From Ferruginibacter sp. (GTDB lineage Bacteria > Bacteroidota > Bacteroidia > Chitinophagales > Chitinophagaceae): DNA of 64,000 nt. The notes under the pieces were generated by a model, which saw only the letters and a program-made list of their open reading frames with translations, ran no database searches and was not told the DNA's origin. The stretch covers positions 1 through 64,000 of the forward strand of contig JAOQAK010000018.1 in assembly GCA_025963635.1 (NCBI GenBank). The letters are read 5' to 3'. This document shows positions 26,299-34,685 of this stretch, piece by piece. Made by a program: the position numbers and the translations under genes. Position 1 is the first letter of the stretch; each line of letters begins with the position of its first letter.

Positions 26299-26916
26299 TT
26301 ATGGTTTTTCCTGTGGTAAACAGATGTTTAGTTTCCGTAAAAAAATATCTTCTTCAATTTCCTGCACTTCACCTGGTGCAAGATCATTTAAAGCCAGGTC
26401 TTCAATAGAAATTCGGATCAATCTTTTGCAACGATGATGAATTGCCCCGAGCATTTTACGCACCTGGTGAAATTTGCCCTCAGTTAAGGTGATCAGCAAC
26501 CAGGTATGTTGCCCATACATTTTCGTATCGCATGCATATTTATATAAGTGCTCCGGATGGTCCACGATTGCAACGTTGCAGGGCGGAGTAATATAATCCG
26601 TTCCTCCCTTTACCCGGATGGTAATTCCATTTTGCAGCAGGTGCAGATTTTCCTCGCTTAATACATTGTTCACCTGCACCAGGTAGGTTCGTTTATGTGG
26701 CACTTCGCCTAAAAACAATAAACGGGTGATTCTTTTGTTAGTGGTTAATATCAGCAAACCTTCGGAGTGATTGTCCAGTCTGCCAATTGCATGTATTCCT
26801 TCAGGGAAATTGAATTGCAGGTCACCTAATAAACGCACGCCATGTGAACTTACAAACTGCGACACCATATCATACGGCTTATTAATTATAAAATACCGGT
26901 GTGCGGTTTCTCCCAT
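26299..26916 (-). CDS. RsuA/RluE-family pseudouridine synthase
   Basis: A 205-residue RNA-modifying enzyme that isomerises a uridine in rRNA. The catalytic aspartate is in HAIGRLDNHSEGLLILT, and the C-terminal GKFHQVRKMLGAIHHRCKRL is typical for the RsuA/RluB/RluE/RluF group. There is no N-terminal S4 domain, as in RluE, which modifies U2457 of 23S rRNA in E. coli; the same target here is a guess from similarity. Single gene. Confidence 0.88.
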   Translation of the reverse strand: MGETAHRYFIINKPYDMVSQFVSSHGVRLLGDLQFNFPEGIHAIGRLDNHSEGLLILTTNKRITRLLFLGEVPHKRTYLVQVNNVLSEENLHLLQNGITIRVKGGTDYITPPCNVAIVDHPEHLYKYACDTKMYGQHTWLLITLTEGKFHQVRKMLGAIHHRCKRLIRISIEDLALNDLAPGEVQEIEEDIFLRKLNICLPQEKP

Positions 26917-27013
26917 GATGGCGAATGATTTTTCGGCAAAAATAGCCTACTATTACGAAGCTGCTGTTTACTGGTCGATGTAAACTTCGTCCGGCGGTTA
27001 AACTATAAACATA

Positions 27014-28225
27014 TTATTCCCTTAGATCAATTACCACTTTGGCATTTTTTTGTTCTGTAGAAGAAATAAATACTTCATAGCGTTTGTTCTGTGCAGTTAC
27101 AATCATCAGCGAAGTATTGGGAGGAATGGAACCCAGGTTATTTGCCACCATCACCAATTCATGATGCGGATGCGCTTCATCTACCGTTATATGAAGCGTA
27201 ACGGGTTTGGCGGAAAGTCCGGCCCGTGAGACGGCCAGGCTGTTATTATGATAAATCGTTACGGTATCTCCATCTATTTCTCCATTGTCATATAATTCAA
27301 CAAGGATCTCTCCGGAACGGGTTTCGATTTGTTTGAAAACCAGATTGGCCCTCGATGATATAACTTTTGGCAAAGAAATGGAAGTCTTTTCCTTGATCTT
27401 AGGGCCCGAAATTGTAGGCGTATCCTTTTTAATTATCTGAGGGTTTACCGGTGCAACTTTTTTGGCTGTTGCAATAACAGGGGGCGCCTTCTTTACTACA
27501 GGTTGGGTTACCGGAGGCACCTGTTTCGTTATGGGTTTTCGCGGTGGCGGCGTTTTTAACACCGGCTTTGGTTCAACGCATTCCCGTAGCGTAATATCAT
27601 CCATGGCAAAATCATTTCCACAGCCACCTTCTTCTTTGTTTTCAACTTTCAAAAATATGCTGCCTCCATCCGCCGGCGTTTGAAAAATTGCGGCATATTG
27701 CAGCCAGGTAGCGGTGCCGGTTGGCTGTATATCCCCGGTTGAAAATCTAGCCAGTTCGGTTCCCGCGATGTTTTCAATAAGAAATCTGAGATTGGGCCGG
27801 TTATTCGTGCAGTCCTCATGAGGTTTGCAGACATTCACAATCCAAACCGCCAGTTCGTACCTTGTATTTGGGGATAAGCCCCTGAGCGGGGTTACAAAAA
27901 ATAAACCTGGCGTGTACGCTGCATTTACCAGCAGCATCTTGCCTCCATTGCCGGTGTGATCTTGATTTAAGGTTACCCAGTGCCCACCAAAACACCCACC
28001 GGTTGAACTTACAAGCGCATAGTTGCCGTCTTGCGGGCAATAGTCATCTACTTCACGGTAATTGGCCCTGGAAGATAAATTAAAGGTTGATCCGTTGCCA
28101 TCCCCGAAATCGATGTGCAAAGCAGGTGGCTGCAAAACACATCCTTCCTGGGCGTGCAACTCATAGGATGCGCATAAAAAAACAATGCAAAAAAGAAGGC
28201 AGCTTACTAATAATGCTCGTTTCAT
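27014..28225 (-). CDS. Exported beta-sandwich protein with Pro/Lys linker, function unknown
   Basis: After a signal peptide (MKRALLVSCLLFCIVFLC, cleavage near LHAQ) comes a cysteine-containing jelly-roll-like domain (about 25-215) with RANYREVDDYCPQDGNYAL, GHWVTLNQDHTGNGGKMLLV and NDFAMDDITL. This domain occurs in Bacteroidota surface proteins and probably binds carbohydrate or another ligand. A Pro/Lys/Val-rich linker (about 220-280) leads to a C-terminal beta domain (about 300-403) with LVELYDNGEIDGDTVTIYHN. An in-frame ATG at 28243 would add six residues; the ATG at 28225 gives the better signal peptide. No known sorting signal was seen. Confidence 0.78.
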   Translation of the reverse strand: MKRALLVSCLLFCIVFLCASYELHAQEGCVLQPPALHIDFGDGNGSTFNLSSRANYREVDDYCPQDGNYALVSSTGGCFGGHWVTLNQDHTGNGGKMLLVNAAYTPGLFFVTPLRGLSPNTRYELAVWIVNVCKPHEDCTNNRPNLRFLIENIAGTELARFSTGDIQPTGTATWLQYAAIFQTPADGGSIFLKVENKEEGGCGNDFAMDDITLRECVEPKPVLKTPPPRKPITKQVPPVTQPVVKKAPPVIATAKKVAPVNPQIIKKDTPTISGPKIKEKTSISLPKVISSRANLVFKQIETRSGEILVELYDNGEIDGDTVTIYHNNSLAVSRAGLSAKPVTLHITVDEAHPHHELVMVANNLGSIPPNTSLMIVTAQNKRYEVFISSTEQKNAKVVIDLRE

Positions 28226-28441
28226 CTGGCAGGTATTACACATTACAAAAATATGATGAAACGATATTACTATGTTCGGCCTTTTTTAGAATGAATTAAT
28301 ATATGAATGGCAGATTTTAATGGATGAAGTTCAATCGCCATAGGACGGCCAAAAGGTGCGCCTTAATGCAACATAATTATGATGACAAAAAGGAAGACTG
28401 AAGGTTTAATAAAATGAAAAGGCGGAGAATATTTGAAACAA

Positions 28442-28479
28442 ATTGGCCGGTATTTCAACAGATGAAATAACCGGCCAAT
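28442..28479 (-). terminator. Long hairpin after the DUF2911 gene, probable terminator
   Basis: ATTGGCCGGT-ATTTCA pairs with TGAAAT-A-ACCGGCCAAT, a 16-bp stem with one bulged A and loop ACAGA. It lies 40 bp after the stop at 28519. On the minus strand it is followed by a T-rich but not pure T tract. Confidence 0.6.
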
Positions 28480-28518
28480 GAGTGTGCAAAACTGTTTGAA
28501 TTAAAACTGATTTCCGAT

Positions 28519-29358
28519 CTATCGGAGCTTTGCTATCAGGTCTTCATTTAATTTAATGTAATCGGCGTTTTTTGCTGCTTTCGACAGTTCCAATGATTGG
28601 GTTGCTGCGGTAATAGCCTCTTGCTTTTTACCTAATTTGGCCAGGCAACTTGCCCGCTGGTAATGAACAAAAAAAGCATCGGGGTTTTGTTCTGCTGCTT
28701 TGTTAAACCATGTCAATGCCTGGTTCAGGTCTTTTCCATTATCCATATAATACATCGCTGCATTAAAGTAAGGCAGGTTATCCTTGGTCATGATGGTATT
28801 GATCTGGCTCATAACCTTAGTGTCTACATCTGTTGCAATCGGTAAGGTAACAGCTGTTTTGTCCCAGAGGAGGTTAAGGTCGCAGGTGCCTGATTTTACA
28901 TTGGCAAATTGCATGGTGAAAGTTTCCACGTTTTCATTAAGCGAAACGGGTTTAACATTTACTCTAACCACGTCATTCTCTTCCTTGTAGGCAGCGGGAG
29001 AGGTGATGTCCAGTTGTTTTGTGATGATCAGGGTCCAGGTGTCTTTGCCGGGAATTGAAACAAGGCCATATTTGCCGGGGGCAATTTTTTTGCCGCCAAT
29101 AATTACTTCATCACCAAACGTGAGGGTGGTTGCCTGGTTGGCTCCTGTGCGCCATACCTTGCCATAGGGAACCAGGTCGCCCATTACCGTGCGGCCTTTT
29201 ACATTTGGCCTGGAGTAGGATAACTCAATGACGGATAATCCGAAGTTCTGCTTGACAGTTTGGGTGGTGCTGGGCTGCGGCGTGGTAAGGGTTTGGCCAA
29301 AAGAGGTATTGGCCATACTTCCTATGAAGATGGCAATAACGAACAGTATTTTTTTCAT
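28519..29358 (-). CDS. DUF2911 exported protein with C-terminal TPR-like helices
   Basis: A 279-residue protein with signal peptide (to about residue 21, SFGQ). The DUF2911 domain (about 35-165) shows GLSVIELSYSRPNVKGR, GKVWRTGANQATTLTF and APGKYGLVSIPG. Residues about 185-275 are helical and look like two TPR units (NPDAFFVHYQRASCLAKLG). DUF2911 has no known biochemical role and is common in Bacteroidota. It is a single gene with a hairpin after it. Confidence 0.88.
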   Translation of the reverse strand: MKKILFVIAIFIGSMANTSFGQTLTTPQPSTTQTVKQNFGLSVIELSYSRPNVKGRTVMGDLVPYGKVWRTGANQATTLTFGDEVIIGGKKIAPGKYGLVSIPGKDTWTLIITKQLDITSPAAYKEENDVVRVNVKPVSLNENVETFTMQFANVKSGTCDLNLLWDKTAVTLPIATDVDTKVMSQINTIMTKDNLPYFNAAMYYMDNGKDLNQALTWFNKAAEQNPDAFFVHYQRASCLAKLGKKQEAITAATQSLELSKAAKNADYIKLNEDLIAKLR

Positions 29359-29724
29359 AATTTTTTTTTGAACCGCTAAACTAATCTGAATTGCCCGATT
29401 AACGAACTTTCTTATTAAAATTTTGCGGGCTAATTATACTGTACCCTGTTTGCTGAGAGCGCTTGATAAACGCTTTTGCAGGTGACATGATAATTGCGTG
29501 ATAGGAGGGTGAAAAGTTTGAAATCTTTTAATAAAGGGCAAAACTGCATCAACTAGAAAGAAAATGTACCACGGGTATTCCATGATTGAAATCAATTGCC
29601 TTCCCCTTCATCGCCTTCCTGTTCATTTTGTCACCTGTAGCAGTTTATTTTAGCCGGATGGTTAGCCATCAGCGGTATTGACTTATTTTTGAGCCTTATT
29701 TTCAAAACAAATAATTTACCTCTA
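29359..29724. other. Divergent intergenic region, 366 bp
   Basis: This lies between the DUF2911 gene and the nuclease gene and must carry both promoters. No exact TAnnTTTG box was found; a T-rich stretch (CTTATTTTTGAG) lies about 35 bp before the nuclease ATG. No coding sequence seen. Confidence 0.5.
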
Positions 29725-30516
29725 ATGAATACCATAAAAAAAGTTGCGCTGATTGCATGTTTCTTTTACCTGCCGTTTGCCGGGATGGCCTGGGGCGTGG
29801 AGGGACACCGGATCGTTGGCCAGGTGGCAGAAAGCTATCTTACCAAAAAGGCAAAAAAGGAAATTGAGAAAATCCTTGGTACCGAATCCATTGCAATGGC
29901 AAGTAACTGGGCGGATTTTGTGAAGTCTGACTCAAGCTATAACTATCTGTATAACTGGCATTTTATAAATTTTAAAGCCGGCCTGAATGCTGATGCGGTG
30001 CAGGCTTATCTCGACAAGGACACTGCCACTGATGCATATACAAAAATTAATTTCTTGGTGGCGGAATTAAAGAATAAGGGTCTCTCGCCCGACGATAAGG
30101 TATTGTATTTGAAACTGCTGGTCCATTTGGTGGGAGATATTCATCAACCGATGCATACCGGCCGGCCGGAGGATCTTGGAGGAAACAAGGTAAAAGTGAT
30201 GTGGTTTAATGAGTCGAAAAATCTTCACCAGCTTTGGGATGATCAACTGATCCTTTTTCAGCAGCTGAGCTACACCGAATATACCTGTGCAATTAATCAT
30301 GCCACAGAAGAACAGGTGAAGGAGTGGCAGCAGGAACCTGTCAGCAAATGGGTGTACCAGTCTTACCAGGTAGCTGAAAAAATATATGGCGATATAAAAC
30401 AGCCCGATCAAAAACTCAGTTATAATTATAATTTTAATTATGTTGCCACATTGAATCAGCAGCTTCTAAAAGGTGGTGTTCACCTGGCAGGACTACTGAA
30501 TTCAATATTTGGGTAA
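29725..30516 (+). CDS. S1/P1-type zinc nuclease, exported
   Basis: S1/P1 nucleases are trinuclear-zinc enzymes that cut single-stranded nucleic acids and remove 3' phosphates. The ATG at 29725 starts a signal peptide (MNTIKKVALIACFFYLPFAG) ending before AW, so the mature N-terminus could be the tryptophan that binds zinc in this family; the in-frame start at 29689 would disturb this. Zinc ligands include WGVEGHRIVGQ, SNWADFVKSD, HFINF, HLVGDIHQPMH and NLHQLWDDQL. The protein has 263 residues, near the family norm. Likely role: recovery of phosphate and nucleosides outside the cytoplasm. Confidence 0.92.
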   Translation: MNTIKKVALIACFFYLPFAGMAWGVEGHRIVGQVAESYLTKKAKKEIEKILGTESIAMASNWADFVKSDSSYNYLYNWHFINFKAGLNADAVQAYLDKDTATDAYTKINFLVAELKNKGLSPDDKVLYLKLLVHLVGDIHQPMHTGRPEDLGGNKVKVMWFNESKNLHQLWDDQLILFQQLSYTEYTCAINHATEEQVKEWQQEPVSKWVYQSYQVAEKIYGDIKQPDQKLSYNYNFNYVATLNQQLLKGGVHLAGLLNSIFG

Positions 30517-30803
30517 GGATAGTAGCAGCAGTGAGATTTGGTTTTTCCGAATATTCGCCTAATTTTTGGAATTGTTTTACGATGTAACCATCTTCCTGTT
30601 TATCATTGCGAAAGTTTCTTTGGGAGGGTTTTGCTGATTATAAAGGCAGAACTTACTATTGCTGTTAAGCTGATCCACAAAGATAAACTGTACAAGTGGG
30701 CGACGCAAGAATGCTGCACATAGCGCTTCAGCCCGGACAAAAAAATACATTGCAACGCATAAAATGGTATCCGGTTTGATGACAGGAAACTACTACCATC
30801 AAC

Positions 30804-32045
30804 ATGACAGGACAGAAAAAGTTTTTATTGATATTAGTGCTGGGGTTGATTACTGCGATCGGTCCTTTTTCTATCGATATGTACCTGCCGGCATTCACCA
30901 GCATCGCAGCAGACCTGCACACCACGGTAGCGCATGTTTCCTTATCCTTATCAAGTTTTTTTATAGGAATCTCCATCGGGCAGTTTATATATGGCCCGTT
31001 GCTCGATCGTTTTGGCCGAAAGAAGCCCTTGTATGTGGGACTATCCTTATACCTTGTGGCGTCTGTTTTTTGTGCAATGGCCGGTTCCGCGGATAGTTTA
31101 ATCGCACTGCGTTTTTTGCAGGCGCTGGGCAGCTGTGCAGGAATGGTGGCTTCGAGGGCAATGGTGAGAGACCTGTTCGATGTGGAAGAAAATGCCAAAG
31201 TTTTTTCATTGCTGATGTTGGTGGTTGGCGTATCTCCGATAATTGCGCCTACACTGGGAGGCTATATTACGGCCTCTTTGGGTTGGCACTATGTATTTAT
31301 ACTTTTAACCATTATGGCGGCCGTGATACTTGCAGCTGTTCATTTTGTTTTACCTGAAAGCAGAAAGGCAGACCCGGACTATTCCCTGAAACCGGCTGCT
31401 ATTGTGAAAAGCTTTTGGGGGGTATTGATTGTGCCCCAGTTTTATACCTATGCCTTTACCGGTGCGGTTGCGGCAGCCGGCCTCTATGCCTATATATCCG
31501 GTTCACCCTCTGTTTTTATGGAGATTTATAAGGTATCGGAAAAACAGTACGGGTGGATATTTGCGCTTGTAGCTGCCGGTCTAATTATTTCTAGCCAGGT
31601 GAATAGTTTGTTGTTGAGAAAATTCAAAAGTGAGCAGATCATACCGGTCGCCCTTTTTTGTCAGTGTATTAGTGGTTGTATCCTTTTCCTTGGATCAGTG
31701 TACGGCTGGGTCGGCCTTGGGGCCACCATTTTTTTCATTTTGATTTTCCTGAGTTGCCAGGGTTTTACCTTTCCGAATTCCTCTGCTTTGTCAATGGCGC
31801 CATTTAGTAAAAATGCCGGCAGTGCATCTGCCTTAATGGGAGCCATACAAATGGGCATCGGGGCATTTACTTCAGCGGTGGTGAGTTTTTTAAGCAATCA
31901 TACTCCGCTGCCGATGACTGGCGTTATGCTTTGCTGTTCCACGGTAAGTTTTTGTATTCTAATGATCGGGAAAAGGATTATCCGCTATAGGGCCCACCTT
32001 CGCAAAGTAGAGGAAGAGACAGTGAACATGAACTATAATTCGTGA
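30804..32045 (+). CDS. Bcr/CflA-type MFS drug efflux transporter
   Basis: A 413-residue inner-membrane protein with 12 hydrophobic segments. The DHA1 signature features are present: GPFSIDMYLPAF in the first segment, GQFIYGPLLDRFGRKKPL in loop 2-3 and LQALGSCAGMVASRAMVRDL. These match the Bcr/CflA group, which exports bicyclomycin, sulfonamides or cysteine in other bacteria. The substrate here is unknown. It stands alone between the nuclease gene and a convergent cyclophilin gene. Confidence 0.92.
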   Translation: MTGQKKFLLILVLGLITAIGPFSIDMYLPAFTSIAADLHTTVAHVSLSLSSFFIGISIGQFIYGPLLDRFGRKKPLYVGLSLYLVASVFCAMAGSADSLIALRFLQALGSCAGMVASRAMVRDLFDVEENAKVFSLLMLVVGVSPIIAPTLGGYITASLGWHYVFILLTIMAAVILAAVHFVLPESRKADPDYSLKPAAIVKSFWGVLIVPQFYTYAFTGAVAAAGLYAYISGSPSVFMEIYKVSEKQYGWIFALVAAGLIISSQVNSLLLRKFKSEQIIPVALFCQCISGCILFLGSVYGWVGLGATIFFILIFLSCQGFTFPNSSALSMAPFSKNAGSASALMGAIQMGIGAFTSAVVSFLSNHTPLPMTGVMLCCSTVSFCILMIGKRIIRYRAHLRKVEEETVNMNYNS

Positions 32046-32161
32046 GGGGGTGGTTAGTGGTATTTAGTACCAGTATATAGAGTGTAGATCATTAGCAATA
32101 CCCAGGCAGTATTCAGTTAGAGGGATTTTGATGCGGGATACAGAACTTGCAGATTGCCTGC

Positions 32162-32743
32162 CTATAATTTTACTATTTTATTAATGATGATCTTTTGATC
32201 AAAACTTTGACCATGCTGCCGTTGCTGCTGAATTTGTCTTACAACGGTCATGCCCTTAAAAACAGTACCAAAGGCGGCAAAGCCCAAACTATCGCCTGCG
32301 CCTCCACTGCCGTAATCAAATTGTGTTTGATCACCAATGCAAATAAAAAATTCTGTATTAGCGGTACCGGGGGTAGTGCGGGCCAGGGAAATGGTACCAT
32401 TTGTATGAGATAGACCGGTTTGTTTGGTAGATTCGTGAACAATCCCCGGAACGTTGGGGTGTTGCTTATCATTCGTTTGCCAGATGCCGCCCTGCACGAG
32501 GCCTACATTACCGGCGGTACTAAGTCCTTCCAGCATTACCACCCGGTAAAAGGAACTGTTGGTGTAAAACCCTGAATCAACGTATGAAAGAAAGGCGGCT
32601 ACTGTGAGGGGAGCTTTTTCGGGAAATAACTCTACCTCAATTTCACCCAAAGCTGTATAAATTACAATATGAGGATTTTTATAAGCAGGCTGGCCGCAAC
32701 CAACAAAAATGGCTAAAATAATAACCAGGAGAAGTTTATTCAT
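32162..32743 (-). CDS. Cyclophilin-type peptidyl-prolyl isomerase lipoprotein
   Basis: A cyclophilin that would catalyse proline isomerisation in envelope proteins. The ATG at 32743 gives a lipoprotein signal with lipobox IFVGC; the longer in-frame start at 32809 adds a proline-rich stretch before it and was not used. The 193-residue product has ALGEIEVELFPEKAPLTVAAF, the active-site-like FYRVV and VQGGI, and ISLARTTPGTANTEFFICIG. One usual arginine of the FHRV motif is kept (FYRV). Single gene. Confidence 0.9.
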   Translation of the reverse strand: MNKLLLVIILAIFVGCGQPAYKNPHIVIYTALGEIEVELFPEKAPLTVAAFLSYVDSGFYTNSSFYRVVMLEGLSTAGNVGLVQGGIWQTNDKQHPNVPGIVHESTKQTGLSHTNGTISLARTTPGTANTEFFICIGDQTQFDYGSGGAGDSLGFAAFGTVFKGMTVVRQIQQQRQHGQSFDQKIIINKIVKL

Positions 32744-32864
32744 AACCCGTGGGGAGGGTTTAAGATCATTGCAGGAAAAGCCGGGTGTTAACTCCGGAGC
32801 AACAGGCATTTAAATGATCACTTTCTTACAATACGATAAAAAAATGATCATCTGTACCGTTTCG

Positions 32865-33320
32865 TTATACTGTAAGTCGAACATTGGTAGCACTGGCTCC
32901 TTTAGGACCCATCTCCACTTCGAAGGTAACTTTACTGTTTTCCTTTATATTATCCAGGAATGCGTTCATGTGTACAAAGACACTCTCCTGTGATTCCAGG
33001 TCCTTTATAAATCCATATCCCTTTGCTTCATTGAAAAAGGTAACGGTACCTTTCCTGATAAGGTCTGCGGGGTCGAATGCTTTTTGTTTCGGAACACCAA
33101 TTTCGATGTCTTCAACATTTATTTTTATTTTCTTTCTTGGATCAGGAGGAGTGGAGGAGAGGTTGCCGTTTTCATCAATATAGGCAAGCATATCATCGAA
33201 GCTTTTACCTTCTTTAGCATTGTCCCTTCTTTCCTGCTTTTTCTCTTCCTTATCTTTTTTGCTTTTTTGCTTTTTCTTTTCTCTTTCTTTTTTACTCCAT
33301 GTTTCCTGTGATTTAGCCAT
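32865..33320 (-). CDS. Cold-shock-domain protein with Lys-rich N-terminus
   Basis: A 151-residue nucleic-acid-binding protein. Residues 1-37 are a highly charged Lys/Glu helix, residues 38-85 a linker, and residues about 88-151 a cold-shock domain with RNP1-like KGYGFIKD, RNP2-like SVFVHM and the start GTVTFFNEA. Classic CspA is about 70 residues, so the N-terminal half is an addition, found in other Bacteroidota cold-shock-like proteins. It probably acts as an RNA chaperone. Single gene. Confidence 0.93.
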   Translation of the reverse strand: MAKSQETWSKKEREKKKQKSKKDKEEKKQERRDNAKEGKSFDDMLAYIDENGNLSSTPPDPRKKIKINVEDIEIGVPKQKAFDPADLIRKGTVTFFNEAKGYGFIKDLESQESVFVHMNAFLDNIKENSKVTFEVEMGPKGASATNVRLTV

Positions 33321-33791
33321 AATTCTTTTGTTATTTATAGGTTTTTGTTAATGAAAATGAATAATTGTATACCAGGACACCTCCCTGTTTTTGAAATATT
33401 CGCTTTATATTCAATTAAAGGTACAAAATTTCCATGCCTTCTTCAAACGCGATGTCTAAAATGTTTGCAATATTGCTGCCAGTCAGTGGATTACCAAAAT
33501 CCATGGACTGGCGCCTTGGTTGTTTTGTGATTTTGTGTTGCGTGAAGAAGCCGTTTAAATCCCTTGTGATTACTCGTATCTAATTCGGCTGAATGGCCAG
33601 TGAAGAAAAATACTGGCGTGCCGGACAGTAGAAAAAATTATATTTATGCAGGTTGAGTTGTATTCACGTGAATGGTGAGTTTGGTGAGCTGCAAATTTCT
33701 CAGGAACATTCAAGGGCAATGTTGTTAAAGAACAAGTGCTCTCATATCTGGCAGAATTCAACCTGAATTATCTTCATTCATAAAAACAGTC
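33321..33791. other. Divergent intergenic region, 471 bp
   Basis: This separates the cold-shock gene from the nitroreductase gene. A plus-strand open stretch at about 33688-33783 ends in KEQVLSYLAEFNLNYLHS and looks mildly protein-like, but no start or family is visible; it may be a remnant or chance. No RNA gene or repeat seen. Confidence 0.4.
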
Positions 33792-34379
33792 ATGGAATTA
33801 ACACCTGCATATTTAAATCGCCTGGTAATGGAACGGCGGTCGGTATTTCCCAGGCAGTTTGACACCACAAAAAAAGTTGAAGATGACATCATACAACAAA
33901 TTGTAACAAATGCAACCTGGGCACCCAATCATGGCCAGGGAGAGCCATGGTTCTTTAAAGTATTTACACGTGATGGGCTGCAGGTGCTGGCAGATATGCA
34001 AAGCAGTTTATATAAGGAGGAAGCAGGGGAATTGTTTAAAGAAGATAAATTCCTTAAGCTTCAGCAGCAACCCCTTCTTGCGTCACATATCATTTCTATC
34101 GGAATGAAAAGAACCACCACGAAACAGATTCCGGAGATTGAAGACATTGAAGCCGTTGCCTGTGCAGTACAAAATATTTATTTATCCGTTACAGCTTATG
34201 GTTTAGGAGGTTATTGGACCACAGGCGGTGTCACTTACCTCGATAAAGCAAAATATTATTTTGGACTGGGAGATGCCGATAAATTGCTTGGCTTTTTTTA
34301 TATCGGTCATATCGCGATCTCATCACCGGCTGGCAAGAGAAAACCCATTGAAGAAAAAGTGCAGTGGGTAACGGGGTGA
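33792..34379 (+). CDS. Nitroreductase-family flavoprotein
   Basis: A 195-residue FMN-dependent oxidoreductase of the nitroreductase family. Features are the N-terminal MERRSVFPRQF (FMN phosphate site), ATWAPNHGQGEPWFFKVF and the C-terminal GLGGYWTTGGV with LGFFYIGHIA. Family members reduce nitro compounds, quinones or other acceptors with NAD(P)H. The natural substrate cannot be inferred; no partner gene is nearby. Confidence 0.92.
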   Translation: MELTPAYLNRLVMERRSVFPRQFDTTKKVEDDIIQQIVTNATWAPNHGQGEPWFFKVFTRDGLQVLADMQSSLYKEEAGELFKEDKFLKLQQQPLLASHIISIGMKRTTTKQIPEIEDIEAVACAVQNIYLSVTAYGLGGYWTTGGVTYLDKAKYYFGLGDADKLLGFFYIGHIAISSPAGKRKPIEEKVQWVTG

Positions 34380-34685
34380 AACGAGTTTGGCGGATGTGGT
34401 TTGTATGATATTTAATTCGCTGGTGTATTGGAAAAGAAAAACATACTAATTTTTTGGATGATTATGAATTTGGTTGTCATTAAAAGCTTCCAATTTACAT
34501 TGCTTTGCTTTCTTATAACAGAACTTCGGGTGCATGAATAAATTATGTAACGAATCACTCCCGATTCATCGCTACACACTGGCAACCCTGATTATTATTT
34601 TGCCGTTTAAATCTGAAATGTAGTAACTTAATATATTGTTATTTGTTCCACTCGTACGGTCTTTCTCAGGGTTAAATTTTCATTA
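34380..34685. other. Intergenic region, 306 bp
   Basis: AT-rich spacer between two plus-strand genes. It should contain the promoter of the large secreted protein gene; TTGTTATTTG near 34640 is the nearest to a -7 box but is not an exact match. Nothing else seen. Confidence 0.4.

Noticed and set aside
30538..30723. 61-codon plus-strand frame between the nuclease and Bcr-type genes.
   Set aside because: Composition is not protein-like and no start context or homologous motif is visible.
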